64,000 nucleotides of DNA from Areca catechu (Eukaryota > Streptophyta > Magnoliopsida > Arecales > Arecaceae): assembly GCA_021397845.1 (NCBI GenBank), contig CM038050.1:112643891-112707890 (forward strand), read 5' to 3'. Positions 10,846 to 22,383 of this stretch are shown in pieces (position 1 is the first letter of the stretch; the number at the start of each line of letters is the position of its first letter). The notes under the pieces were generated by a model. The model was not told where the DNA came from. It was given only the letters and a program-made list of their open reading frames with translations, and searched no databases. A program made the position numbers and the translations under genes.

Positions 10846-12395
10846 TCAATACATTGTTGATCTCCATGGACTCCATTTCGAATCGCATGGCTCCAAGCTA
10901 TGCCTCAGAGTCAGATCTCTAAAGTGCATCCATATAGGTGATCGGATCCTCATTGTTCTCGTCGAGCTCAATGGGATCGTCAACTCGGACCAAGAAACCA
11001 TAGTATCTGTCCGGCTGATGCAATACTCTACCGGATCTCCTAATAATGGATTCTGCATGTGATCCAATCACAGCCGGTTCTATGATGTCCTTAGAGTGTG
11101 CAGATTCTTCTACTGGCTGAAGTTCACCAAGTTCAATCTTAGAGGCTACAGTCCCTTCTCCATGGAACTCTTTTTCTAAAAAAATAGCCATAAGAGTGAC
11201 GAACACTTTCTGTTCATCCTCCAAGTAGAAGAAATACTCTTTGGTTTTCTTAGGATAACCAATAAACAGGCACCGGTCGACCTAAGATCAAGTTTATTTG
11301 AGTCTAAATGCTTTACATAAGCTGGACAACCCTAGACCCGAAGGTGTGAGATTGAGGACTTACATCCAGTCCACATCTCATATGGAGTGGAGACAACAGA
11401 CTTACTCATAACATTATTTAATATCTCAAGTGCATATCTCCAAAAGGATAGCGGCAGAGTTGCAAAGCCCATCATGGATCGAACCATGTCCAACAGGGTT
11501 CGATTCCTCCTTTCGGACACACCATTCAACTATGGTGTTCCAGGAGGAGTCCATTGAGAGAGAATCCCATTCTCCTCAAGGTATGCCAAAAACTCACCAG
11601 ATACCTAGGTATTCACCCCTCGATCAGATCGAAGGGTTATAATACTTTTTCCAGTTTATTTCTCTACTTCATTATGATATCGTTTGAACATTTCAAATGA
11701 ATCAGATTTATGTCTCATTAAAAAGATATAACCAAACCTCGAAAGGTCGTCTGTAAACATAATGAAATATCTGTATCCACCTCTGGCATAAACTGTCATG
11801 GGTCCACATACATCAGTATGTATGAGACTCAGAAGTTCTGTAGCTCATTCACCTTTTCCAGTAAAAGGTGACTTGGTCATTTTACCAAGTAAACAGGATT
11901 CACAAGTAGGCAGTGATTCAGAATCCTGACCTTGAGGACTTTTCCTCGCAACTTGTTTATCCTACATGGTTTACATGACCTAGCCTATAGTGCCAAAGAT
12001 ATAGATCACTGATATTTTCTAACCTTGGGCATTTGCTAGATGTGTACATTACACTAACAGGTCATGACAGTACATAAATGCCATTATTTAACTTAGCTTT
12101 CATTATCACAGAGTTATTCAAAATAACTTGGCAAATATCTCCTTTTATTGATAGTTCAAAACCATAATTGGCCTAAAGGCCTAAAGAGATTATGCATATA
12201 ATAAAACTAGGACAGTAATGATAGTCGACTAACTTGACAGTACAGGACACAAAGACAAGACTCAGAACTCTGATCGCCAGTACTGGAACATGATTTTTAT
12301 TTTTGATGCTCAGGAACTGTTCCCCATCCTTAAATCTCTTGCTAACCTACAGTGCCTGTAATGAATTACAAACATGAATAGGACTACTGGTATCC
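10846..12395 (-). pseudogene. Protease and integrase of B
   Basis: Matches A's polyprotein in pieces across changing frames. Protease starts at about 12395 with WVLDTSSPIHV, so the catalytic DTG is DTS. Integrase text includes NGVSERRNRTLLDMVRSMM (about 11525) and the later linker IRRSGRVLHQPDRYYGFLV (about 11050). Many stops and small gaps lie between. Confidence 0.88.
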
Positions 12396-13306
12396 AATAC
12401 CCAGTTAGCATTATCATAAATAAAGAAATTACAAGGTTTTATCATATAAATACCTTGTCCAGCATTTTGCTGATTTCTCTTCCTTTGCCTATTCAGGTCT
12501 AGGGACACTTGGTAAAGAGGACAATTCCCCTTCCAGTGTCCCTGCTTCTTGTAGTAGAAGCACTTTGTAGTAGAATGGTCAGCTTTCACTTTCTTGGTCT
12601 GACTCGGGCCAGGAGCATTCAACACCTTCTTTCCCTTCCTTTTATTCTTCCCTTTCTTAAAGGGATGACGACCTCTAGAACCTCCCACTAAATTCACCAC
12701 CCCCTTGTTTAGTTGGTGGACTTTCTCGTAAGTTTGCAGTAATCTCATCAAACCATGGTAATTGACTGCAGGCTTGTTCATTCTGTAATGGTTGAGAAAG
12801 TCAAGATAGGAGGAGGGCAGAGAATTCAAAATTGCATCCTTGCCGAGATGTTCATGCAAGGGACATCCGAGTTTGCCCAACTTTTCAATCAGCTCGATCA
12901 TGTACAATACATGATTAGTGACAGAACCACCATTCGGCATCTTGGTGTTGTAGATGGCACAAGATACTTTGTGCCGATCTACACTGTCCAGTGTGCCGAA
13001 AGATTCCTTCAACTTTTCAAGGATTTCATCAGGTTGGGCCTCCTCGAACTTGCAACTGAACTCGTCGTTCATTGCCGCTATCATAATGCATCAGACAATA
13101 GTCCGATCAGAAACCCACTTCTGATAAGTGTCCCTGACTGAACTCCGAGCATTAGCAGAAGGGATTTCAGGTGCCTGATCAGTTATCACCTAAAGGATCC
13201 ATTCATGCTCCAGGACAATCCTCAACTTTCGAAACCAGCTATCAAAGTTGTGACCCTTCAACTTCTCGTTATCGAGAAGTGACCAGAGCGAAAGATTTGA
13301 AGACAT
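12396..13306 (-). pseudogene. gag of B
   Basis: Starts at ATG 13306 on the reverse strand (MSSNLSLWSLLDNEK), in the same context as A, after TTTTTCCTTTCAG. Stops lie at codon 39 (TAG, 13190-13192) and codon 72 (TGA, 13091-13093). From 13084 to 12347 the frame is open and gives the undamaged capsid-nucleocapsid order that shows where A has slipped. The zinc knuckle has lost its second Cys (CFYY where A has CFYC), so nucleic-acid binding would be impaired. Confidence 0.9.
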
Positions 13307-14896
13307 CTGAAAGGAAAAACAAGACCATATTAGAGTATGAATTAATTAATTAACCAAAAGACTTGGACTTTAGTCTAAAGGTCTCTCCCACTAATTTTTT
13401 AGATTGGGAGCCTCTAACTCCAATTCGTGAAATTACTATTTCATAGTGGGTACTGAAATCCAATAGACCACGTATGAGCCCGACTAAGGCTAGCTCACCC
13501 ATACGTGCCTTAAGGTAGGTTCACTGACCAATTGCTTTCCTAAGCAACTTCCAGTAATTTATTTTGCCCCAGAGAGCAACTCAATCGACCTAGGGGCCTC
13601 CTATTATGGGTCTCCGATTAGGTCCAACCATTAACATGATAAATCCAATACTTCCAGCCAACGAATAACCAAGCCCGACTATGGCCGGCTCACCTGATCA
13701 CTGTTAAGAAGGTTGCACTGAACCATCATCTATGAGAGAGCAACTCCAGTAACCGAATGCACACCCATTCTATGGAACTGCCGATGAACACCAAGTTAAA
13801 GGACACATTACTAACTCACTTAATGGGAGGCTAAGATACTATCAACTCTTTGACTTAGTCTTTTTCAGGACCTAATAATTTTAGAGGATTTTAGGTTGTG
13901 ACAGAAGAATAAGAGAAAAACATGGATCATCCTTCCACTGAACGAATCAGTTTTCAGGAGGGTTGAAACAATTCAACAATTGATCCATGGGCACCTACCG
14001 ATCAGTCAGACTGATCAACCTGGGTGACATGGGTTAACTCAAGTCAATGAGCTTTCTAATCAGTTCTGGTCGACACGACTGGCCAGGTAGGTGAGATCAT
14101 GGGTGAGTATCCACCATTAACCATCTTTCCTAGACACCAACAAAGTTAGCCAGGAAAGAGGTAGCCTCATACAACCATGATCACAATGCCAAACCTACCT
14201 CGACACCAACTGGTTTACTAGACTCGATCAGACTAGCCTAAAGACTCGGGCTTCTACGGAGCCACTAATTAGATCCATTTTAGATGAATGGACTAACTTA
14301 TCTAACAATTAGATAGTTCCAAAAGAAGGACCTTAATCAACTTTTGATTAGTCTTCTTATTATCCATTTCAACTAAACATAGGTCTAACCCAAAATATGG
14401 ACCCAATTAGACAGCTAACCCAATTAACCCATTTAGCTTATTTAAATGACATTAGGTTTCATAAACCCTAAGATAACTTGTTATTTAATTTAATCATACA
14501 ATTCAAAATTGTTTGAATACTAGCCAGTATTTTAATTAAAACAACTTTAATTAAAACATGTAAAACTCCTTTTACATATAATATCATGCATCAAATGTAG
14601 TTATATTCTTTTATAAATATTACATTACCCAAAATATAAAATTTATAAGACATGCCAAAAATGTATCTGAATTAAAATAATTTTAATTCCTTTGATTTCC
14701 TTAAAGGATCCTTCTGAAGAGGCCAACACAGATGAACCGCATCGTGCCAAAGACACACGATCATGGTGAAGGTCTCAACTAGGTTCCTAAAAGTACTCCC
14801 TAATCATACCCTATGATTAAGATACAGATACATAACTAAAGATTAAACATTTTAATCTACTATATATGCAATCAAGATATGTTACACCTGAACCTG
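13307..14896 (-). other. Untranslated leader of B
   Basis: Same layout as the A leader. It has two copies of the CCGGCCATAGTCGGGCT-type motif (13476-13500 and 13683-13704) and the bulged hairpin at 14125-14158. No coding frame is seen. Confidence 0.75.
14125..14158 (-). ncRNA. Bulged leader hairpin of B
   Basis: On the reverse strand CTTTCCTGG pairs with CTAGGAAAG, with an inner stem CTAAC/GTTGG and the TGT bulge retained. One inner pair is T-G where A has C-G, which leaves the fold possible. Confidence 0.55.
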
Positions 14897-14908
14897 GCTC
14901 TGATACCA
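14897..14908 (-). other. Primer binding site of B
   Basis: Reverse complement of TGGTATCAGAGC, one base from the LTR end at 14910. Confidence 0.94.
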
Positions 14909-14909
14909 C

Positions 14910-17151
14910 TGAAAGAAATACAGGGTTGCGAGTGCCTACACTAAGCATGCAACAGCACAGGGAGTAGATATGTATTTTAAAATAATTTTAAAATAACAGT
15001 GGAAACAACCAACTCCGCATAAGATCTAACATATTCAAGATTCATGTACAAGCAAAAGAAGGCATGAAATGGCATGTAATATTTATAAACAATTTAATAA
15101 ACTTAGATCTATGCATGCATGAAAAATAAAAACATAAATTTTACCTTATTCCTGCTTGGAATAAAATAGGGATAATGCTGGAATAGCTGGAATATCTGGA
15201 ATAACTTTATTCCAGTCTTCTTCTTCCAGCAACCGATTGGAAAGCTTTTCTTCCTCTCTTTCAAGTGCAGCAAACTTAAACCAAAACAGCAACACTTTGG
15301 TCTCTCCTCCTGTAGCAACAGCAAGGCAACAACTTGATAGAGTTTGCTTCAAGGGAGAGCTTTTGGATTGATCTACCAATGACGTTGAAGTCTTCTTCAC
15401 CCAGAAATTTCAGAACAGGAATTTTTGCAACCAAAATAGAGCAAACCAATGACAGCAGCAAGGGTGGTTGATTCGCCTCACAGGTGCTCAAGAGAACACC
15501 CTCTAGAGGGGGGACACGCCTGAGGCTCCTCTGATCTGGCTTCTTGCGCGTGCTAGTCGCCGGAAACCACAAGAATGATGAGAGGGAGGAAGAAGAACAA
15601 AACACTCTATTCTGCAATTTGTTTTCTCCAAAATAATGGTTCTTCCATTGATTGAGAACCAATAGCAACAAGGAATCAAGGAATTGTTTCACTCTCAATC
15701 TCTCAACAAAACCCAGACCCAAAAATCAGATTCAAAGGATGATGGAAAGCTCTCTAAAGAAGAACTCCACACACAATTTTCAGTGCCCAGAATTATATTC
15801 AGCATGAACAATTAAAACCGGTGCAATGGGGAGCTGAGGAGACCTACTGGGAAAACCAAAGGCCACACTGATTGAGAATGAATCAAATTCATTTTCAATC
15901 AAGCAGTTAAGAACCATTAAAAGGTAAAATAATTATAGCAAAAAGGAGAGGAAATAAGAGAAGAGAAGATGCCTTGTATTCCCTGTATGTCCAAGCCTTT
16001 AATTACCGTGAGGATTGGTCAAATTCGATTCACAACCGGTTCAAAAAATCCCAAACCGGTTCTAAATAGGTTCACAATGGGTTTAAAAATCTTAAACCGC
16101 TTCACAAATATAATTAGATCAAAATCTAATTAATAAAAGACTTGGTCAAGTCCCGGTCATCTAGAAACAATTCCCGGTGGACCCGAATAATTTCTGATCG
16201 ATCCAAAACCGGGTCAATCCAAAATCGGTACATGGATCAGGAAGAAATCCTCTATGGTGTGTGACCTCATAGGTTCGAACCTAGGTGGTAGCACTGGAAC
16301 AATTCCAGTACCAGCACAAGATACCATCTAGCAATGGGTCCTAGCATCCGGATAGGTCGAAGATGCAAGAGCAATCAATCGAACCTCTGGCATACGATTA
16401 CCATATAATTCATCCCTTTGACCTCCAATGCTCAGGATGAATTAGGGTTAGACAGCCAACCCTAGCTGAGTCAATCCACAACATGTCTCAACCTCGCAAG
16501 TCTAGTGACTCTTTACTAGGACTACCCCGGCCGAGGATTTGCTAAATTGAGACACTGCAAGACATTCAATCCAAACTATTTTGATAGGTCAATTCCATCT
16601 TGGTCCTCCACTGCTCCACAAGTACTTTCCTGTACCTAGAAACCTTCCATCACTGGATTAGAAATCCGGGTAGTCCGGCACCAAAGCACTGGGAGTTGCT
16701 TGCAAGCTACCATGATGACCTCAGGTCGGAGGGACACATATAACCATATCCAATCATGAGTATCCCTTTGGTAAAAAAGGGGATACACGGAGTCACATTC
16801 AATAAGATATCATATATCCCACTTGCAGATCACATCAGTGTCACCACATTCCTTTGGTCAAGAGGACAACCAAACGATGTGAATCACAACAACCTACACT
16901 TGATACATTGCTGTCCAGTATAATGTATCATTTGGTCGTGAACCTGGTTTAAGGACTACTTGATATATCCTCTCTATATCGAAGTCAATGTAGTCCTAAG
17001 GACTTCATCACATGAAAAAGAGTTCATTATAGGAAAAAGTCAGAATGTGATGAGCTGCCAAAATAACATTTATTAATTCATACAAAGAGTACAATACTCA
17101 GCTCAACCGCCTACACCCTAGGCAATTCGCTTTGGGACACAATTCTCAACA
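14910..17151 (-). repeat. 5' LTR of B (2242 bp)
   Basis: Reverse-strand start TGTTGAGAATTG at 17151 and end ...TTTCA at 14910. It is clearly homologous to the A LTR over its whole length, about 110 bp shorter and well diverged. A 148-codon open frame (15276-15722, reverse strand) lies in R/U5 and has no counterpart in A. Confidence 0.93.
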
Positions 17152-17699
17152 CTAGCCTCATGTCTGGCTTTGTCCTTCATTCTTCTTCCTGATTTGACTG
17201 ACGAGGTTGACGGACTACTTGCTTTCGGGGTCCTATTGCTTGGATTAAAGATTTGGGCAAGATTTTGGTTGAAACCTAGGGTTTCTAAAGCTCAAAATCC
17301 AAATGGGAGATGAAATCCAACAAAATCCGAACTACAGAGTGTCCAAATCGAAGAAACAACATGTTTAAAACATGAAACAGGGGGAAGAACAGTGAGGAGT
17401 ACCTTAGAACTTGTGTCGGCTCGAAGGAGATGGAGAAATGGGGAGAAAACCATTCGGAAAACCCTTTATTCTCGGTCTGCTGCTGTTCAAGTGTCGACTC
17501 ACGAATGTGTCGACACATTCAGGTGTCGACACATCAATGTGTCGACACATCGACTTAAAAAACCAAAAAATAAGAGATCCAAGGGTTAATCAAAATCACT
17601 GGAAATAATATTAAATTCAATGAAATTTAGCAAGATTAGCAAAGATTGATGTCAAATTGATATAATTTGAGTCAAAGATGAAATAAATTTAATCAAACG
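17152..17699 (-). other. 3' untranslated part of C after RNase H
   Basis: No convincing reading frame. It contains four closely spaced copies of a GTGTCGACAC-type palindrome at 17491-17554, the same motif that is repeated in the LTR of C. Some SIRE elements have an extra frame here; I see no intact one. Confidence 0.6.
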
Positions 17700-18118
17700 G
17701 ATTAATGATCCTGAGCTCTCTTCTAATCATACAAAACCGATCTTCCAGAAGAGGTTTAGTTAAGATATCAGCTAATTAAAATTCAGTACTAATAAATTCA
17801 AGCATAACATCATTATTTTCAACATGATCTCTAATAAAGTGATGTCTAATTTCAATATGTTTACTCCTAAAATGTTGAACAGGATTTTTAGTCAATCAAA
17901 TAGCACTGGTATTATCACATTTAATAGGTGTACTAGCCAACTTGATTCCAAAATCTTCAAGTTGTTGCTTAATCCAAAAGATTTGAGCACAACAATTTTC
18001 TACTGCAATATACTTAGCCTCAGCTGTGGATAGTGCAACTGAAGTTTGTGTTTTGCTAAACCATGAGATTAAGTTAACTCCAAGAAATTGGCAAGTACCA
18101 CTAGTACTCTTTCTATCC
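17700..18118 (-). pseudogene. RNase H of C, distal part
   Basis: Reverse strand reads DRKSTSGTCQFLG, then WFSKTQTSVALSTAEAKYIA and KCDNTSAI, then, after a stop, KHIEIRHHFIRDHV and LADILTKPL. These are the conserved RNase H blocks. The proximal part continues at 19694 beyond the solo LTR. Two or more in-frame stops are present. Confidence 0.88.
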
Positions 18119-18123
18119 AATTT
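18119..18123 (+). repeat. Target site duplication (left) of the solo LTR
   Basis: AATTT here matches 19694-19698. Removing 18124-19693 and one copy rejoins the RNase H frame of C (...GYK then LDRKSTSG). Confidence 0.9.
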
Positions 18124-18380
18124 TGATGCGGGACACATACTCGATGTAACCTGAATTATTTGGGAAAAGGGAAATAACTAAAAAAACTAGGACCATGGGA
18201 GGCCTAAGAAGCCTCCCGGGACTAGGGTGACACTGAAACTAAAACCCTAAAATGGCTGATCTCTTTTGTTTTCAATTTTCTTGGTGGAGGTGGCGAAGGA
18301 AAGATGGAGATGGGAGATTGGGAACTGGAACTCATGGCCCTGGGACTCATTCTAATGGGGAGACGCACATAGAAAGTCAG

Positions 18381-18460
18381 GGATCAAAGCATAAACTACC
18401 CTCCCGAGGGATCAAAGCACACAGCTACCCTCCCGAGGGATCAAAGCACCAGCTACCCTG
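18381..18460 (+). repeat. Short tandem repeat in the solo LTR
   Basis: Three units of about 29 bp containing GGATCAAAGCA and CTACCCTCCCGAG follow one another. A second repeat with CTCATCGAACC and CATAATG(C)ACA appears at about 18465-18500 and 18572-18604. Confidence 0.75.
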
Positions 18461-19541
18461 AGCTCTCATCGAACCAATAATGTACATAGCAGGGCTCTCA
18501 CATAGATGCGCTAGGATGACTCTCAAAGGACACGAGGGGATAAAGAAGATGAGATAAGGGATAACTAGGGTGCTCATCGAACCCATAATGCACACAGCCG
18601 GGAACGAAAGCAAACGGGCCTCAGCCCAGAACTAGAACCAATGAAGAACCCAAAAATTTATATCAAATCATTATTATTACAGAGGGAGAGGGGGCCTTTA
18701 TATAGAAAAACCAAAACCCTCAGTTTCTTAGCTTCCAAGAAAACAAAAAAAGAAGAATAAATTACATCAAAATTTGTGTTGCATCAAAAGTGGTGCTGAT
18801 CTGCTCTGAGAAGCGCGTTGGCTTGATGATCTGCTCCAGAAAGCATGCTACTTGGATTGCTCCAAAAAGCGTGCAAACTCTTCTCACGCAGACGTGCATA
18901 GAGGAGGATCGATCTCCAATGGTAACCAGCAGACGGCCAGTGGCCGGGAAGCGGCTGGCGGACAGGGCCAGCAAACGGTGAGCGGCGGATGGCCGGTGGC
19001 GGCCTGCAAGTAGGGTGGCGGCACAAGAATGGCACGGCACGCCCAAGGCATGCCGTTTGGTCTCCCACGACCGTGGGGGACCCTGGGCTCTAGCTGGACG
19101 GCGGACGGCGAGATGGTGGCCGGCGGGCAAACGAGCGGCGACGGTAGGTGGCAACGGCGGGCGGCGGTGCAGGGGCGGCACGATATGCACGGCTGTGCCG
19201 TTTGGGCTTCCCACGGCCGTGGGGCCCAAGGGCGCCGGCGGGGGCCCTCTAGCGGCCGGGCATGAGCCAGCGGGCGGCGGGCGGGCGACCGGTGGCAGGC
19301 CAGTGGCGGCAGGCGATGGCGGCGGCCGTTGGACGTGGGTGACGATTGGTCCTCCCACGGCCGTTCATCTTCCACAGGCATGGGCGGCGGCGACTGCTTT
19401 TCTGGGGAGGGCGGGGGCCGGTGAGCATCGACGGTAGTCTGGCGGGGGTGGCTGGGGGTCGGGCGGCCCATATTTGGGGTCAGCAGGGCGGAGGCTAGGG
19501 TTTTAAAATTTGTTTTAAAAGCACGGGAGAAAGATGGTGAA

Positions 19542-19632
19542 GATGGAATAAAACTAGGATAAAGTAGGAATAGATTGGGGATAAAGCTGGGATAGTGGGA
19601 ATAGATGGAATAGCGGGAATAGGAAAAATAAA
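19542..19632 (+). repeat. GGAATA/GGGATA array in the solo LTR
   Basis: About eight units of GGAATA, GGATAAA or GGGATA, each a few bases apart. It resembles the TTATTCCAG array of A and B when read on the reverse strand, though the LTRs are otherwise unrelated. Confidence 0.6.
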
Positions 19633-19693
19633 AAAATTCGAGAAAATAAGAAAAAATAGAAAAAGAACCTGGACCTACCCTGGATCCCCATCA

Positions 19694-20720
19694 AATTTAT
19701 AACCAGCAAAATCAGCATCAGAATATTCAATCAGTTCAGCAGATGAATTTCTAGAATACCATAAACCAATATCAATAGTACTAGATAGATATCTAATAAT
19801 GTGCTTAGCAACCATCAAATGTAATTCTTTAGGTTCAGACTGATATCTAGCACACATGAATATACTGAACATTATATCTGGTACTAGCAGTTAGATACAG
19901 TAAAGAGCCAATCATACCTTTGTATAACTTTTGATTCACTGATTTACCATGTTCATCTTTATCAAGTCCACAAGAGGGGCTCATAGGCGTACCTATTGCT
20001 TTAGAAATCTCCATCCCAAACTTCTTTATAATTTTTCTCGTATACTTAGCTTGGTTGATGAAGATTCCATCTATAGTTTGCTTGATCTGGAGTCCGAGAA
20101 AGAAATTTAGTTCTTCCATCATGCTCATCTTGAATTCACCCTGCATTAGCTTAGCAAACTCTTGAAAAAAATCTCATTTGTATTACCAAAAATGATATCA
20201 TCAACATATATTTGTACTACTAATAAATCATTATCTTTTATTTTCAAAAATAGTGTTTTATCAACATTGCCTCTAGAAAATTTATTTTCAATTAAAAACT
20301 TGCTAAGTCTCTCATACCAGGCTCGATGTGCTTGCTTTAATCCATAAAGTACTTTGTGTAATTTAAAAACATGACCAGGATGTGTATATTTTCAAATCCA
20401 GGTGGTTGTTCAACAAAAACTTTTTCAGTTATAAAACCATTTAGAAAAGCACTCTTAATATCCATTTGAAATAGTTTGAAATGCATAAAATAAACAAATG
20501 CTAATAATAGCCTAATTGCTTTGAGTCTAGCAACAGGAGCAAAAGTTTCATTAAAATCAATCCCTTCCTCCTAGTTGTAGCCTTTAGCAACTAGCCTAGC
20601 TTTATTCCTAACAACAATTCTATTTTCATCTAATTTATTCCTAAATATCCATTTAGTTCCAATAATAGAAATATTAGATGGTCTTTCTATTAATGTCCAC
20701 ATATTATTTCTATCAAACTG
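19694..20720 (-). pseudogene. Reverse transcriptase and proximal RNase H of C
   Basis: Reverse strand reads KWIFRNKLDEN, KARLVAKGYN, ETFAPVARLKAIRLLLAF, QMDIKSAFLNGF, then FEFKMSMMEELNFFLGLQI-type text and RYQSEPKELHL up to YSDADFAGYK at the solo LTR. The YVDD region is damaged by stops near 20210-20240. At least six stops or frame changes are visible. Confidence 0.88.
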
Positions 20721-20899
20721 AATTAGTTCATCTTGCATGGCATTAATCCAGTTAGGATCTTTTTTAGCTTCTTCATAACATTTAGGCTCTACTTGAGATA
20801 CAAAAGCTATATAATCACATTCATTTATAATTGAGGCTCCAGTTCTTACCCCTTTAGATGGACACCTAGAATTAATTTCTTAGGATGTCGATGAGCATA

Positions 20900-22020
20900 C
20901 CTCTACTTCTTAGGTAGATCTTGGTGCTTTGGAGTGTCATCACATTTCTCATTCTTGTCTTGATCTTCTTCACTTGGCTGAGGTTGATCATTTAGTGTTA
21001 ACTTTTGAAGCTTGTCAGTACCTGCACATTCATCAGAAGTATCCTCTTTTTCGGAGGATTTGTTAGTAGACTCTTCAAAAACAACATGTACTGACTCTTC
21101 TACAACCAACATTCTTTTATTGAAAACTCTGTATGCCCTACTTGATATGGAGTATCCTAAAAAGATACTTTCATCAGACTTGGCATCAAACTTTCTAAGA
21201 TTATCTTTTCCATTATTTAAGATAAAATATTTGCAACCAAAAACTCGAAAATACTTTAAAGTCGGTTTTCTTTGGTTCCAAAGTTCATATGGAGTTTTCT
21301 TCAAAATAGGACGGATTAAAACTCGATTCAAAATGTAACATGCAGTATTAATAGCTTCAACCCAAAAATATCTCAGCAAATCATTTTTACAAAGCATAGT
21401 ACATGCCATTTCTTCCAAAGTATGATTTTTTTTTCTACTACCCTATTGTGCTGAGGTGTCCTAGGTGCAGAAAAATTATGTTCAATTCCTTTTTCATTAC
21501 AAAAGTTTTCGAAATCTTGATTTTCAAATTCAATTCCATGATCACTGCGAATGCAAACAACTAAAATACCTTTTTCATTTGAGACTTCTCTATAAAACTT
21601 TATGAAAGCAGAAAATGATTCATCTTTTTGTGCTAAAAAGAAAACCTATGTAAATCTCAAAAAATCATCTACTATGACTAATCCATATCTCTTCCCTCCT
21701 AGACTTGATGTTCTAATTGATCCAAAGAAATCCATATCAAGTAGTTCTAGTGGTCTACTAATAGTTACAAAATCTTTTGGTTTAAAAGAAGTTTTAACTT
21801 ATTTACCAAATTGACATGCTTGGCAAATTCTATCTTTTTCAAAACAAAGTTTAGGTAAATCTCTAACTAAGTTCTTTTTGCAAAGTTTTGAAAGTAAATA
21901 CATGCTAGCATGCCCTAATCTTCTATGCCAAAGCTAGCTAGTCTCATCTTTAGTAGAATTTATTGCAACAAGGCATTCTCCATTAGGTAAAGATAGATCA
22001 TCTAAATCTACCAAATAAAC
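20900..22020 (-). pseudogene. Integrase of C
   Basis: Reverse strand reads RRLGHA-type zinc-binding text, then DMDFFGSIRTSS, RSDHGIEFENQDFENF and TPQHNRVVEKK, corresponding to the Asp, Asp and Glu blocks. The usual NGVVERKNR block is partly changed and followed by a frameshift near 21425. A long downstream open stretch (20903-21418) covers the integrase C-terminal region and the acidic linker. Confidence 0.87.
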
Positions 22021-22044
22021 ATTTCTATGCCTTTTTTCGATGAA

Positions 22045-22383
22045 TTATACTCCATTTATATCCGGACTAGCAATCATACAATATGATGATTTAAAAACTA
22101 CTTGAAAATTTTTATCGCAAAACTGATTAATGCTTAAAAGATTGTATTTCAAACCATTAACTAGAAGTACATTACTAATAAAACTAGAAGGAGTTATATG
22201 AACCTTACCAATACCAATGATTTTTTCTTTACCATTATCACCGAAGGTCACACTCCCTCCATTCAAAGCTTCAAGAGAACTGAATTGCTTCACATCTCTA
22301 GTCATGTGCCTTGAGCAACCACTATCAAGATACCAAAGTCTTTTGTTCTTCTTGGTTGCAAGACACACCTGTAACAAAATCAA
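22045..22383 (-). pseudogene. Protease of C
   Basis: Retropepsin-like domain with catalytic DSG in LWYLDSGCSRHMT, then GGSVTFGDNGKEKIIGIG and NLLSINQFCDK. The domain is undamaged within this stretch but is separated from gag and integrase by frame breaks. Confidence 0.9.

Larger units (their letters stand above)
10014..17151 (-). mobile_element. Copia LTR retrotransposon B, same family as A, split by A
   Basis: Reverse strand carries 5' LTR (14910-17151), primer site, leader, gag, protease, integrase and most of reverse transcriptase, then stops abruptly at 10014 where A begins. The missing RNase H and 3' LTR should lie left of the window. The LTR start on the reverse strand (TGTTGAGAATTGTGTCCC) matches A closely. 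Coding sequence is far more decayed than A, so B is older, as the nesting requires. Confidence 0.93.
18124..19693 (-). mobile_element. Solo LTR (1570 bp) inside C
   Basis: Starts TGATG and ends CATCA, is flanked by AATTT duplications, and contains no internal coding domain or primer site, as expected when two LTRs recombine and lose the interior. Orientation is inferred from a TATATAAAGG box on the reverse strand at about 18695-18705. The half from about 18900 to 19480 is strikingly GC-rich, unlike everything around it. Overlapping long frames on both strands here are rich in Pro, Arg, Gly and Ala and are composition artefacts. Its parent family is not in this window. Confidence 0.87.

Noticed and set aside
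15276..15722. 148-codon reverse-strand frame in the LTR of B
   Set aside because: It lies in R/U5 of the LTR. The corresponding region of A is not open and no family is recognisable.
18762..19471. Overlapping frames of 140-198 codons on both strands, rich in Pro, Arg, Ala and Gly
   Set aside because: They lie in the GC-rich core of a solo LTR, where stop codons are rare by composition. No domain is recognisable and both strands are equally open.
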